Origin: Bacillus sp. N13C7
Lineage (GTDB): Bacteria > Bacillota > Bacilli > Bacillales > Bacillaceae
Assembly (NCBI RefSeq): GCF_026790065.1
Contig: NZ_JALAMO010000021.1
Location: forward strand, 1 to 54,674
DNA: 54,674 nt
Reading direction: 5' to 3'
The position numbers and the translations under genes were made by a program. Under the pieces are notes generated by a model. The model was not told the DNA's origin, did not search any database, and saw only the letters and a list, made by a program, of their open reading frames with translations. Positions 35,618-42,786 of this stretch are shown here, piece after piece. Position 1 is the first letter of the stretch; each line of letters starts with the position of its first letter.

Positions 35618-36076
35618 TTATACTCTTCTTCTAAAATGTCTTTTATCTGGCATTTCATCTAAACACTCTTGTAATAATCTTTTATAACCGCTTAATTTTG
35701 ATAATCTCCTTGATTCCCAAAATGATAGCGCAAACCAAATCGCTACGGCAGTATAAAAAACCCATATGATAATTTCAGAAGCTAAACTTTCTTCTGCAAG
35801 ACCAAGAACATAATTTAATGTACCGCCTAAAATAAAAGAAAGAATTGCAAAAAAAGCTGTAGTAAAGTGACTTAAAGCTTTTTTATTATCGATCATATCT
35901 TCCAACCTGCCCAGGAGCATTTGAATTTGCTTTCTATCATGACGTTTTTTGATTTCTTCTCTAAATGTAATTTGATCAGAGAAGCTTTTTTTATGTATGT
36001 TCTTTTCAACTCGTTGCAAATAAATTTCTGCGTCTTTAATATCACCAAATTTAATTATTTGGTTGGTTTCGTTCAT
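35618..36076 (-). CDS. Two-helix membrane protein with N-terminal cytosolic domain (152 aa)
   Basis: Not recognised. An 80-residue charged helical N-terminal region (KSFSDQITFREEIKKRHDRK) precedes two membrane helices (about 72-90 and 100-120; FFAILSFILGGTLNYVLG and IIWVFYTAVAIWFALSFW), then a basic tail (MPDKRHFRRRV). Start at 36076 follows a full Shine-Dalgarno that lies in a perfect 10-bp hairpin. It has its own terminator. SLATT-like or other membrane effectors of defence systems have similar layouts, but no family was recognised. Confidence 0.75.
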   Translation of the reverse strand: MNETNQIIKFGDIKDAEIYLQRVEKNIHKKSFSDQITFREEIKKRHDRKQIQMLLGRLEDMIDNKKALSHFTTAFFAILSFILGGTLNYVLGLAEESLASEIIIWVFYTAVAIWFALSFWESRRLSKLSGYKRLLQECLDEMPDKRHFRRRV

Positions 36077-36080
36077 AAAT

Positions 36081-36112
36081 AATCACCTCCTAAACTTATA
36101 TCGGAGGTGATT
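36081..36112 (-). promoter_or_regulatory. Hairpin sequestering a perfect Shine-Dalgarno
   Basis: A perfect 10-bp inverted repeat: AATCACCTCC (36081-36090 and, reversed, 36112-36103) around a 12-base loop. On the minus strand the second arm, GGAGGTGATT, is the ribosome site of the 152-aa gene. The upstream arm has the same sequence as the 16S rRNA anti-SD end. When paired, translation should be blocked. Confidence 0.7.
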
Positions 36113-36143
36113 TTTCAATATTTAGGAATTCATGATAGTGTGT

Positions 36144-36488
36144 TTATTTAATATAAAACTCGTGAGTATAGAATGTGCCTTCTGTTTTGACATAATCGCC
36201 TTTAAAATCGTAGCGATAAGCCTCTACTTTAAAGCGGTATGTGCCTTTTTTGTTCTCAAACATTTCCTTAATACCCCATTCATCATAAGCCTTCTGATCC
36301 GGCTTGAGTGGGTTTGGAGAATTCGCGTCAAGAGTCTTCCACTTCCCGCTCTCCTTCCGCTGAAGAATAAGGTTAGGACCTGCCATATAGTCATTGTCAT
36401 TTTTGACTGCAACTTTAACGATCTTGTCCTCTCCTAAAATGTGATTCTGTTTTGTTGGATTGGCGCTTACTCCCTTTAATGAAGCCAT
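36144..36488 (-). CDS. Hypothetical beta-rich protein (114 aa)
   Basis: Unrecognised. Beta-rich in appearance with alternating hydrophobics (EDKIVKVAVKNDNDYMAGPN, then KGTYRFKVEAYRYDFKG), like a small Ig-type domain. No signal peptide or membrane helix. GGGAGGAAATCGG is a good ribosome site. It lies downstream of a 55-codon phage gene on the same strand. Confidence 0.65.
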   Translation of the reverse strand: MASLKGVSANPTKQNHILGEDKIVKVAVKNDNDYMAGPNLILQRKESGKWKTLDANSPNPLKPDQKAYDEWGIKEMFENKKGTYRFKVEAYRYDFKGDYVKTEGTFYTHEFYIK

Positions 36489-36582
36489 TCCGATTTCCTC
36501 CCTTGTTTTGTTTTTGTGCTCCTATCCCTCTCCAAAGCACCGGCAGCCATACTCCCGATACATGACGGCTGTTCCCATCATT

Positions 36583-36750
36583 TCACTTTCTCCGGATCCG
36601 GCCGCCTACACGTCTGAAGGTGTCACGTTTCGTTCCCATTATTTCTTCCCAATCCCGCCTCGTCAAAGGTTCTTCTACCTTTGTTGAGCGACTTAACACT
36701 TTTTTAAGCTCTTGTTTCGTGTCAGCTGATAAAACGTCTCTCATCTTCAT
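36583..36750 (-). CDS. Small basic phage protein (55 aa)
   Basis: A 55-residue protein beginning MKMRDVLSADTKQELKKVLS and ending RDTFRRVGGRIRRK, highly charged and basic at the end. AAGGAG lies at good spacing before the ATG at 36750. It looks like the short DNA- or RNA-binding proteins found upstream of phage packaging genes, but no family was recognised. A further 19-codon frame (MMGTAVMYREYGCRCFGEG) begins just after its stop at about 36582 on the same strand and may be translated by coupling. Confidence 0.6.
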   Translation of the reverse strand: MKMRDVLSADTKQELKKVLSRSTKVEEPLTRRDWEEIMGTKRDTFRRVGGRIRRK

Positions 36751-36801
36751 CTTTCATTTCTCCTTGCCGAATAAGCACCGCCTTACGCTATTCGCTTTTA
36801 T

Positions 36802-36972
36802 TTATTTGTGGCCCGCCGATTTTCCCCAGGAGGTTAGCAAAGAAAATGGAGAGCCGTTTAAGACTTTCCTTGCAAGCGGGATCTCACCGCTTGCGTTCCC
36901 CGTGACTATCGCGCGCAATACTGCATAGACTCCAGCCGCTCCTCCTGTGAAGCTAACGACCTTCATAGTCAT
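36802..36972 (-). CDS. Possible small phage protein (56 aa)
   Basis: Starting at MTMKVVSFTGGAAGVYAVLR and ending SLLTSWGKSAGHK. It is open and in register upstream of the 55-codon gene, but its ribosome site is weak; a longer frame to 37044 has no better start. Between 36973 and 37368 I see no convincing gene, only the 11-bp repeats at 37178-37212 and the terminator at 37340-37372. Confidence 0.35.
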   Translation of the reverse strand: MTMKVVSFTGGAAGVYAVLRAIVTGNASGEIPLARKVLNGSPFSLLTSWGKSAGHK

Positions 36973-37177
36973 TCGATACATCCGAGTGCACACTTGATAA
37001 AGGAAAGGTGCGTCTCCTGATTTGGCCCATAAAAAAACGGCCACTAATCAGCTGTACAAATTCCCATGTACAAAAGATCAGCGTCCGTAGGTATCTCCTT
37101 TTTGGACCGTTATTCACGTTCGTTTTCTTGTCTCTATCGTATGACAAAACGCAATTGAAAAAAGTACCCATTTTATC

Positions 37178-37212
37178 CCCCATTTTGTCTGCTTTTTGTC
37201 GGCTTTTTGTCG
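37178..37212. repeat. Three 11-bp direct repeats in the late-region leader
   Basis: TTTTGTCTGC, TTTTTGTCGGC and TTTTTGTCGAA follow one another (core TTTTTGTCGG). They lie in a gene-poor segment upstream of the first late genes and downstream of the ArpU-like activator. A possible activator binding array for the late promoter; this is inference. Confidence 0.45.
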
Positions 37213-37339
37213 AATTTTTCGTGTGAAACAAATCGATATCTGCCACAAAAAAACAGGTTCTTCTAAAGTTACACCACATTAAAGTTTTATAAATTTCTAA
37301 ATGACAAAGGCATCACAATTAGGTCAGTGAAATGGATGG

Positions 37340-37372
37340 AACAAAAAAAGCAGGCCCTATAGGCCTGCTTAT
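37340..37372 (-). terminator. Terminator of the 63-aa membrane protein gene
   Basis: AGCAGGCC/GGCCTGCT stem with a run of seven T on the minus strand. It isolates the cargo cassette 37369-38302 from the phage genes to its left. Confidence 0.88.
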
Positions 37373-37560
37373 TCTGATTTAGATTTCTTTTGATTTAATT
37401 TTACAAACCCCATGAACACTATGTATATAACCACAATAATAATATATAAAGGTTCATTTTTTATAACAATATTATTTAAGATTATAACTAGAAACATGAG
37501 TAAAGTCGTTATCCACCATATAGACTCATATTTTTTTTGACTCACATTAAATCCCCTCAC
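37369..37560 (-). CDS. Small two-helix membrane protein, putative immunity partner (63 aa)
   Basis: Two membrane helices (about 15-31, SIWWITTLLMFLVIILN, and 38-55, LYIIIVVIYIVFMGFVK) with a basic tail. Divergent from the secreted 206-aa gene with a 121-base gap holding the promoters, and closed by its own terminator. Very AT-rich. Small two-helix proteins adjacent to a bacteriocin gene are often its immunity; that role here is inferred only from context. Confidence 0.7.
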   Translation of the reverse strand: MRGFNVSQKKYESIWWITTLLMFLVIILNNIVIKNEPLYIIIVVIYIVFMGFVKLNQKKSKSE

Positions 37561-37638
37561 TATTCTATAGAGAAATATTCATTTTTCAAAATCAATTATT
37601 ACACATTTTTTTCTATGGAATCAAGTGGTAAAAAGGTG

Positions 37639-37644
37639 TATAAT
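37639..37644 (+). promoter_or_regulatory. Candidate -10 box for the secreted 206-aa gene
   Basis: A consensus TATAAT preceded by GTG, 38 bases before the ATG and 28 before the AAAGGAGG ribosome site. No clear -35 is present at 17 bases, so expression may need an activator or another sigma factor. Confidence 0.5.
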
Positions 37645-37681
37645 ATACAAGTATGATAATTTAAGTTAAAAGGAGGATAAT

Positions 37682-38302
37682 ATGAACTTTATTCTTAAGT
37701 ACAAAAGTAATATCATTTTAACAGTTGTTTCAATATTTTTATTTTCTATCCTTGGAACAACAGCAGTTGAAGCAGTAGAACCAAAAGACGACTCGTTGGT
37801 TCGAGATTCTAGCCTCGAAAAAGAATTTCCAAATTTATTGTCTAATCAAAAAGCATTATATGCAATTGAGGACATACCTGAGTCAGTAATTAACCAAGGT
37901 TCTGAAGCTATTTTAGATTGGTTCAGAAACAATATTGATGACAAAACAATAGTCAAGGATCTTAACGCCGCAGTTGCTCGGACTGAACAATCGGACACGC
38001 AGTTCACAACTCTAGGAGTTATTTCTTGTACGGCTGCCGTGGGAGCCGCAATTGCAGGGATGGTTTTTTATCCTGCAAAACTTCTTAAAGTCAAAAAAGG
38101 ATTAAAAGCCTTAGGTGGAGCAAAAACCTTTGTTACTAAAACATATCAATATTATAACTATTATAAGAAAAAATATAGAAGCAAAAGAACTGCTTGGGAT
38201 AAAGCAGTCGCCAAAGCAGCAAAGAAAGCAGGTCCTCAAGTGAAAGATGCAATAATGGACTTCTTTGGTCTTACAGCAATTGTTGGCGCTTGTATTGAAT
38301 AG
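37682..38302 (+). CDS. Secreted bacteriocin-like protein (206 aa)
   Basis: A signal peptide (basic start MNFILKYKSN, hydrophobic 11-28, likely cleavage after ...TTAVEA at about 31) precedes an acidic N-terminal domain (32-108), a hydrophobic segment with a cysteine (LGVISCTAAVGAAIAGMVFY, C116), a very basic middle (KLLKVKKGLKALGGAK; YYKKKYRSKRTAWDKAVAK) and a hydrophobic end with a second cysteine (LTAIVGACIE, C204). Size and layout recall SdpC-type and other pro-bacteriocins whose toxic peptide is the C-terminal half, but no clear homologue was recognised. It is flanked by terminators and a divergent small membrane gene, hence a toxin-immunity cassette is likely. Confidence 0.7.
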   Translation: MNFILKYKSNIILTVVSIFLFSILGTTAVEAVEPKDDSLVRDSSLEKEFPNLLSNQKALYAIEDIPESVINQGSEAILDWFRNNIDDKTIVKDLNAAVARTEQSDTQFTTLGVISCTAAVGAAIAGMVFYPAKLLKVKKGLKALGGAKTFVTKTYQYYNYYKKKYRSKRTAWDKAVAKAAKKAGPQVKDAIMDFFGLTAIVGACIE

Positions 38303-38308
38303 CTCCAA

Positions 38309-38341
38309 TAAAAAAAGCAGGTACAAATGCCTGCTTTTTTT
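38309..38341. terminator. Terminator after the secreted-protein gene
   Basis: GCAGG/CCTGC with extended A/T pairs and T-runs on both sides, so it can stop transcription from either direction. The gap 38342-38566 holds no gene except the 8-codon frame at 38381-38407. Confidence 0.85.
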
Positions 38342-38380
38342 ATATGATTTTTGATACTTAGATGGCACAAAGCCCCTGCA

Positions 38381-38407
38381 TCAATATTCTATTAGTACCC
38401 TCTTCAT
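38381..38407 (-). other. Eight-codon frame behind a strong ribosome site
   Basis: On the minus strand GAGGAGGAAGAAA is followed by ATG AAG AGG GTA CTA ATA GAA TAT TGA (MKRVLIEY). The ribosome site is far better than random. It may be the 5' remnant of a late gene cut off when the cargo cassette 37340-38341 was inserted, or a leader peptide. Confidence 0.4.
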
Positions 38408-38565
38408 TTTCTTCCTCCTCAAGACTTGTATACTGTCTTTCACTTTCCACATGGATCGAGATTATGTTCTATGTTAACTTCTTTCAAACTCCCTTTGTTA
38501 CCTCAACAACATTACTCTAATCAACTCCTAAATGATTTTATAGAACTGCTGGGCATATATAAAGA

Positions 38566-38603
38566 ATTAAAAACAGCCCTCAGATTATTCCGAGCGCTGT
38601 CGC
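38566..38603 (-). terminator. Terminator overlapping the end of the ArpU-like gene
   Basis: On the minus strand ACAGC-CTC pairs with GAG-GCTGT (G-G mismatch between) around a 10-base loop, followed by TTTTTAATTC. It should separate early transcription from the late region, so the late genes need their own promoter. Confidence 0.75.
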
Positions 38604-38963
38604 GATGTTGTATATAGCTTGTCTTTTCACCTGATAGAACTTATCTCTTTTGAGACCCAGCTCAATCATGATTTCAAGATCCTTTATTTTTTCTGGAGAT
38701 AAGTATTTCTTTTCTATAATGCTGTATTCATCTTGATCAAGGCAGTGCTTTAGCGCCCTATCCATCTGCTTGACCTTTAGCTCATTATATTCGGTGCTTT
38801 TCCGCAGCTGCGGGAATAACCCAATGACTCCCTTTTTCTTTTGCTCTCTCCTATTTTCCGCTTGAATCTTTAGTGATCTATATGTCTTAAGCTCTTTAAT
38901 AACTGTGTTACGCACTTCTTTTTCATTAACTTCTGGAATTAATGATAATTGTTTAACCAACAA
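38580..38963 (-). CDS. ArpU/Xpf-like late transcription activator (127 aa)
   Basis: A 127-residue protein of the ArpU/YqaQ/Xpf type, related to sigma factor region 4: an N-terminal helical part (LIPEVNEKEVRNTVIKELKT), then ALKHCLDQDEYSIIEKKYLS and a C-terminal helix-turn-helix (LGLKRDKFYQVKRQAIYNIA). Such proteins switch on the late promoter in PBSX-like and related phages. The start is TTG at 38963 (or 38960) with AGGGGGG at good spacing. The longest frame begins at 39041 but its N-terminus would be read from the terminator hairpin of the previous gene. Confidence 0.85.
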   Translation of the reverse strand: MLVKQLSLIPEVNEKEVRNTVIKELKTYRSLKIQAENRREQKKKGVIGLFPQLRKSTEYNELKVKQMDRALKHCLDQDEYSIIEKKYLSPEKIKDLEIMIELGLKRDKFYQVKRQAIYNIATALGII

Positions 38964-38984
38964 TTTAATCCCCCCTATTTCAAA

Positions 38985-39026
38985 TAAAAGACACCAATCA
39001 AATACAAATTGTATTTGGTTGGTGTC
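38985..39026 (-). terminator. Terminator of the Xre-ImmA cassette
   Basis: A 17-18-bp inverted repeat (38990-39007 with 39009-39026, one G-T pair) followed by TTTTATTTG on the minus strand, between the Xre-ImmA gene and arpU. Confidence 0.8.
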
Positions 39027-39045
39027 CGGGTATCTCCTCAAGACT

Positions 39046-40209
39046 TTAAGCTTTATTTTTTAGATCTTCAATACTAATTATACGTACGTTCTCAGTTTCA
39101 GTTTTTAGATATCCTTTTTCCAAACCTAAAAGGAGCTCAACCTCTTCTCTAAGCAAACTTAACTCATAATCTTTAGAGAGTTTTTGCAAAAATTCTTTAC
39201 CATCTAAAACATCATTTTCAATCAGAAGTTCAACTGCTTGCCTAATAGCAACTGGTTCTTCCAAATTCTTAGTATCATCAAAAGGCTCATTTACCCTCCA
39301 ATTATTTCGGCTTATTTGCCTCTGTAAATATTGATATTGATTAGGAGTTATTACGCCTAATCTATGAGCTCTTACTATCATTGCACTAATTGAAACACGC
39401 CATTTTTTCTTTAAGTGTTTATAATAATTAAGGTCAGTTCGATGCAGTGAAACATCTTTAGAAAATGCATCCTTGGGTAATAAGAAAGCAGAAGCAAATT
39501 CGTTAGCTTCTTCCTCTATTTTCTTGAACTCCTCTTTAGATATTTCGTCGGTGTTCAATTCTGGATCATGTAAAACTTTATGCGCCAATTCATGAGCTGC
39601 AGTAAACTGTCTTCGATAAAATGATCTCTTATCACTACCTAATACAATTGTGTAATATTCCTTATCTCCAATAATTTGATTACTGCCAAAAGCATCAATA
39701 CTGTTAATGCTCGTGTTAATTGACGTAACAACAAACCCATTTTCTTCGAGTAACCCTACCATATTACTTATTGGTTCACTACCAAGTCCCCAATGCTCTC
39801 TCACTTTCATTGCAACTTCTTCTATATCTAAAGGTACATGATAGTCGAATTGAGGTAAATTAAGAGCTGGAAAGTCAATATATTCTTCCATAAAATGACG
39901 TATTACAGTGAGATATTTCACTCGATCATTTTGCATTTCTCTCTCTTTTTTTCCAGTGGATAGTAGTGATTTAAAATATGTGTTCCCAGTCTTAACATCA
40001 ATGCCTTCTTGATAAAAATAATCTTTCGGAAACTTTAATACATCAATTAATTTAAGTACACTCTCGAAAGGAGGTGATGATTTTCCATTTTCATATTTTG
40101 AGATCATTTGTTTACTAACACCTAATTTATCCGCTAAATCAGTAATAGTTAATCCTCTGTATATTCTCCCTTCCCTTAATCTATTTCCGTTAAATTTAGT
40201 ATTTATCAT
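39046..40209 (-). CDS. Xre-type HTH fused to ImmA/IrrE metallopeptidase (387 aa)
   Basis: N-terminal Xre helix-turn-helix (about 8-65, LTITDLADKLGVSKQMISKY) joined to an ImmA/IrrE-like peptidase domain with FTAAHELAHKVLH (H206, E207, H210) and the third-ligand region EEEANEFASAFLLPK. Fusions of this type act as antitoxin-like regulators or cut a repressor on damage. It follows the 259-aa unknown gene by 32 bases and shares its promoter. Distinct from the phage's own ImmA-like gene at 52557, so this is a second regulatory system and likely cargo. No conserved residue is missing as far as I can see. Confidence 0.88.
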   Translation of the reverse strand: MINTKFNGNRLREGRIYRGLTITDLADKLGVSKQMISKYENGKSSPPFESVLKLIDVLKFPKDYFYQEGIDVKTGNTYFKSLLSTGKKEREMQNDRVKYLTVIRHFMEEYIDFPALNLPQFDYHVPLDIEEVAMKVREHWGLGSEPISNMVGLLEENGFVVTSINTSINSIDAFGSNQIIGDKEYYTIVLGSDKRSFYRRQFTAAHELAHKVLHDPELNTDEISKEEFKKIEEEANEFASAFLLPKDAFSKDVSLHRTDLNYYKHLKKKWRVSISAMIVRAHRLGVITPNQYQYLQRQISRNNWRVNEPFDDTKNLEEPVAIRQAVELLIENDVLDGKEFLQKLSKDYELSLLREEVELLLGLEKGYLKTETENVRIISIEDLKNKA

Positions 40210-40241
40210 GATATTATACCCTCCACTTTAACAGGAAAGTA

Positions 40242-41021
40242 TCAACTATCCTTTTTGTGATTTTTCTTGTTGTTTTTAAGATTAGGTAACTTTTTCTTGT
40301 CCTGAATTTTCTTTTGAATTTCTGGCTTTAATACTGGAATAGTTTTATTAATATTATCCGTTCCATTTTTAGAGTTATTAACTTGTTCATCAACTTTAGA
40401 TTCTTCATAAGAAGGATTTATGAAGGCACTCCAATCTTCTTTATAAACCAATCTAAAATCGGAGGAAAACAAGTTAGCTTCTACCTTCACAGCTTTCCCC
40501 TTTTCTTCTTTTAAAGTCACGAAAATTACCTGATCAATCTCCGTATAATTTTCACCCAACATCTGTATAGCCTCAAATTTACGTTTTTCATTATAATCTT
40601 CAATGCCTGAATTAAACAGTGTTTCCTGTACACATTCCCCTGAAACATGGTACTGATCATCAAATTTCATATTTTTTAACAACAAAGCATGAAAATAATG
40701 AATTTTACTTTTCCCAAAATTCTTCCGAACTCTTTCTAGATTGCTTTCTTTAGTGTATATGTAAAGAGTACGGTTTTTTAAGCTCATTGCAAATCCCCAA
40801 AATCTTCTATTCGAAATCAAAGTCCTTGTGTCACTTTTTTCATCTTCAAGGGCTTGAATACGATTAAATCTTATATCCCATCCACTCATACCTCTAGAAT
40901 TAAAAGTTGCTTTATAACCCATAAATTCTTTCAAATCTTGGAGAGATGTATTAACGGGGTCTGAAAAAGCCCTAACCAAATTAGATTTAAACTCTGTTTC
41001 TCCCAAATCATATTTTCGCAT
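40242..41021 (-). CDS. Unknown 259-aa partner of the Xre-ImmA protein (DUF5986-like)
   Basis: A 259-residue soluble protein, MRKYDLGETEFKSNLVRAFS at the start, a core with ISNRRFWGFAMSLKNRTLYI and IHYFHALLLKNMKFD, and a basic low-complexity tail (KKIQDKKKLPNLKNNKKNHK). I do not recognise a catalytic motif; it may belong to DUF5986, which I associate from memory with Xre-ImmA genes. First gene of a two-gene operon with its own promoter and operator (41048-41096). The pairing with a regulator-protease suggests a toxin-antitoxin or defence pair. Confidence 0.7.
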   Translation of the reverse strand: MRKYDLGETEFKSNLVRAFSDPVNTSLQDLKEFMGYKATFNSRGMSGWDIRFNRIQALEDEKSDTRTLISNRRFWGFAMSLKNRTLYIYTKESNLERVRKNFGKSKIHYFHALLLKNMKFDDQYHVSGECVQETLFNSGIEDYNEKRKFEAIQMLGENYTEIDQVIFVTLKEEKGKAVKVEANLFSSDFRLVYKEDWSAFINPSYEESKVDEQVNNSKNGTDNINKTIPVLKPEIQKKIQDKKKLPNLKNNKKNHKKDS

Positions 41022-41047
41022 CCCAAAATCCCCTGCCTCTTTTTAAA

Positions 41048-41096
41048 AATAAACTTCATTTACGTTTATTATAAAAAAAGTCAACCTAAAATGCAA
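41048..41096 (-). promoter_or_regulatory. Promoter and operator of the 259-aa/Xre-ImmA operon
   Basis: On the minus strand TTGCAT (41096-41091), a 17-base spacer and a perfect TATAAT (41073-41068). A 7-bp inverted repeat AATAAAC/GTTTATT (41048-41054 with 41064-41070) overlaps the -10 and start, the right place for an Xre autorepressor. Confidence 0.7.
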
Positions 41097-41098
41097 TA

Positions 41099-41305
41099 TC
41101 AGGGAAGTTTATAACCATAATCAAAGTTAATTCTCGAAAATTTACCCTCTGTTGTCTGAACACTCGTTTTCCCATATTCTGGTGTACTTGATATATGTGC
41201 TGAACCATTCCAGCCGTCAAGAATAACTAGCTTTATTTTGTTTCGTTCAATCAAGTCTCCAACGGAAAGTTGGTGTATGTTTTCAAGTTCAATAGGTCGG
41301 TTCAT
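41099..41305 (-). CDS. XtrA/YqaO-like phage protein (68 aa)
   Basis: A 68-residue protein, MNRPIELENIHQLSVGDLIE, then LVILDGWNGSAHISSTPEYG and GKFSRINFDY. It resembles the XtrA/YqaO family that lies upstream of the late activator in PBSX and skin. The role is unknown. The gap between it and arpU has been invaded by the Xre-ImmA cassette. The plus-strand hairpin AACCG/CGGTT plus T-run at 41352-41378 lies upstream. Confidence 0.6.
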   Translation of the reverse strand: MNRPIELENIHQLSVGDLIERNKIKLVILDGWNGSAHISSTPEYGKTSVQTTEGKFSRINFDYGYKLP

Positions 41306-41375
41306 TTTGCAGCACTCCCCGTGTTATAATTAATTGTCGAGATTAACTAAACCGGGGCCTTGTGCTGCGGTTTTT

Positions 41376-41546
41376 TTATATATCCTCGTCCTCTTCTTCC
41401 CAAGCCATCTTGAACGCCGATTCTAAAAATTCCAATCGCTTTTCAAGTTCTTCATCTGTCATCTTAGAAAGATCCGGTCCGTGTCCTGGAACCATCCTGA
41501 AATCTTCCGTAAGACGTTTTATAAGATACTCTCTCCTTGAGACCAC
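41376..41546 (-). CDS. Small acidic FbpA-like phage protein (56 aa)
   Basis: Starts MVSRREYLIKRLTEDFRMV (GTG at 41546, 7 bases after GGAGG) and ends KMAWEEEDEDI. The RREYLIKRL motif followed by a MTDEELEKRLEFLE helix resembles the small FbpA-type/phage proteins; a second one occurs at 42882-43076. No function can be assigned. It overlaps the end of the 69-codon frame upstream. Confidence 0.55.
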   Translation of the reverse strand: MVSRREYLIKRLTEDFRMVPGHGPDLSKMTDEELEKRLEFLESAFKMAWEEEDEDI

Positions 41547-41673
41547 CAATAATCCTCCATCCATTTTTAAGCCGCTGGAGCAGCTCGTATTTTCTTAAAG
41601 GCTCATAGAGGTGGACTGCTCGTCCATCCTCCATGCGGAACAGCAAATACCAACGCCGCTGCCTTTTAACCAT
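41464..41673 (-). CDS. Small basic phage protein (69 aa)
   Basis: MVKRQRRWYLLFRMEDGRAV then LYEPLRKYELLQRLKNGWRI: a compact basic protein that looks real in its first 45 residues, and less so after (YGRFQDGSRTRTGSF), where it overlaps the following gene by 83 bases. Its ATG is adjacent to the stop of the 226-aa gene. Either the overlap is real or the true C-terminus is shorter because of a frame change. Confidence 0.5.
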   Translation of the reverse strand: MVKRQRRWYLLFRMEDGRAVHLYEPLRKYELLQRLKNGWRIIGGLKERVSYKTSYGRFQDGSRTRTGSF

Positions 41674-42353
41674 TAAGCCGCTCCGTGTTCGCCCTCATCC
41701 TGGCTGTCTTGTTCATCATCCTTGGGTGACGGATCATCTTCATTGTTTTGATCTAACAGAACAGGAGGCATAGGTTCTGCTTCTGCAGCTTGATCTTGTT
41801 TCCAATCCCACCAAGCTTCAGCGAGTGGAGCAATTTCTTTTCTGTACTCGTTAATGAGGTCTATAGTGGCACTTGGGGACATTCCAAGCTCATCTGCTAG
41901 CCTGCGGTATGATTCTCCCTCAATACGGCGTTTTGCAATTTCTGCAATCTTTTCAGAAAAACCATCACGAATTGGAGGCGTGCCTTCAGTGATGAAAGAA
42001 TCAACAATTTCCCTATCTATCTCCATTGGTTTTTCTTCAATTCTTGGTTTTTCTTCAGGGAGCCCCAACTCTGCCTCAAGTTGTTCGGGTTCAGGATCCG
42101 CAACATTAACAATTCCTCTTTGATCAACCGTGTAATTTGTAATTGGTTTCTCGGTTTTCGCATTTATTTCTAAGACATATTGAACTGTTTCAGATTCCAG
42201 CTGAGCTTGTACTTCTTTATCAATCATTTCAGAAAGGCGTGAAATTCTAGACCCTCCTAATTCTTTTGTGCTGACCTCCAAAACGATTTCAGTAATACCT
42301 TTTGGCTTCATATTCACCTTTTTAACGAGAGATTTTAGATTAATGAAAGACAT
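41673..42353 (-). CDS. Hypothetical replication-region protein with HTH (226 aa)
   Basis: Residues about 135-170 contain a helix-turn-helix-like segment (EIAKRRIEGESYRRLADELG, then MSPSATIDLINEYRK), flanked by acidic, Pro/Glu-rich regions. The C-terminus is very acidic (DDPSPKDDEQDSQDEGEHGAA). Unrecognised; it overlaps the rusA stop and may be a DNA-binding accessory protein. Confidence 0.7.
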   Translation of the reverse strand: MSFINLKSLVKKVNMKPKGITEIVLEVSTKELGGSRISRLSEMIDKEVQAQLESETVQYVLEINAKTEKPITNYTVDQRGIVNVADPEPEQLEAELGLPEEKPRIEEKPMEIDREIVDSFITEGTPPIRDGFSEKIAEIAKRRIEGESYRRLADELGMSPSATIDLINEYRKEIAPLAEAWWDWKQDQAAEAEPMPPVLLDQNNEDDPSPKDDEQDSQDEGEHGAA

Positions 42354-42781
42354 AACTGCTCCTCCTCTTGTGATAGTGGCTTTACTTGTATTTCGATTCT
42401 TGGATTTTGGCTATAATACTTACTGACATGAAGGTCTACAATTTGGCTGTCATCATGCCAGATGACTTTATTTAGTCCGTCCTTAATGCCCTTAATATAG
42501 TTATCAACATCTGGCTTTTTGCTCGGCCTCAACAACCCTTGTTCTGCTTCAGCAACTTTTTTCTTACTGAAGCTTTTCAGAGTGGATTTATAAACCCTTA
42601 CTGACAATTCAAGTGGTCCTTCTAGCAATTTAGATGGTCGATAATCTGAAGCAGCCAGCTTTACATATTGCTTAAAGTCTCTTGATTTCTTTGGATCATA
42701 TAGCCTGGTCATCCCATTAACCGTGGTGGCTCTCGGTCTCCCTTGGGCTACTGGCTCACCGTAAACTGTAAAACTAATCAA
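42335..42781 (-). CDS. RusA family Holliday-junction resolvase
   Basis: A 148-residue RusA/YqaN-type nuclease: MISFTVYGEPVAQGRPRATT, RPSKKPDVDNYIKGIKDGLN (with the catalytic Asp residues) and VIWHDDSQIVDLHVSKYYSQ. It resolves branched DNA during phage replication/recombination so that it can be packaged. The key acidic residues are present. Confidence 0.93.
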   Translation of the reverse strand: MISFTVYGEPVAQGRPRATTVNGMTRLYDPKKSRDFKQYVKLAASDYRPSKLLEGPLELSVRVYKSTLKSFSKKKVAEAEQGLLRPSKKPDVDNYIKGIKDGLNKVIWHDDSQIVDLHVSKYYSQNPRIEIQVKPLSQEEEQLCLSLI

Positions 42782-42786
42782 TGCTG

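Noticed and set aside
36953..37279. 108-residue minus-strand frame
   Set aside because: It is read through the 11-bp direct repeats and a gene-poor leader, with no ribosome site and non-protein-like composition.
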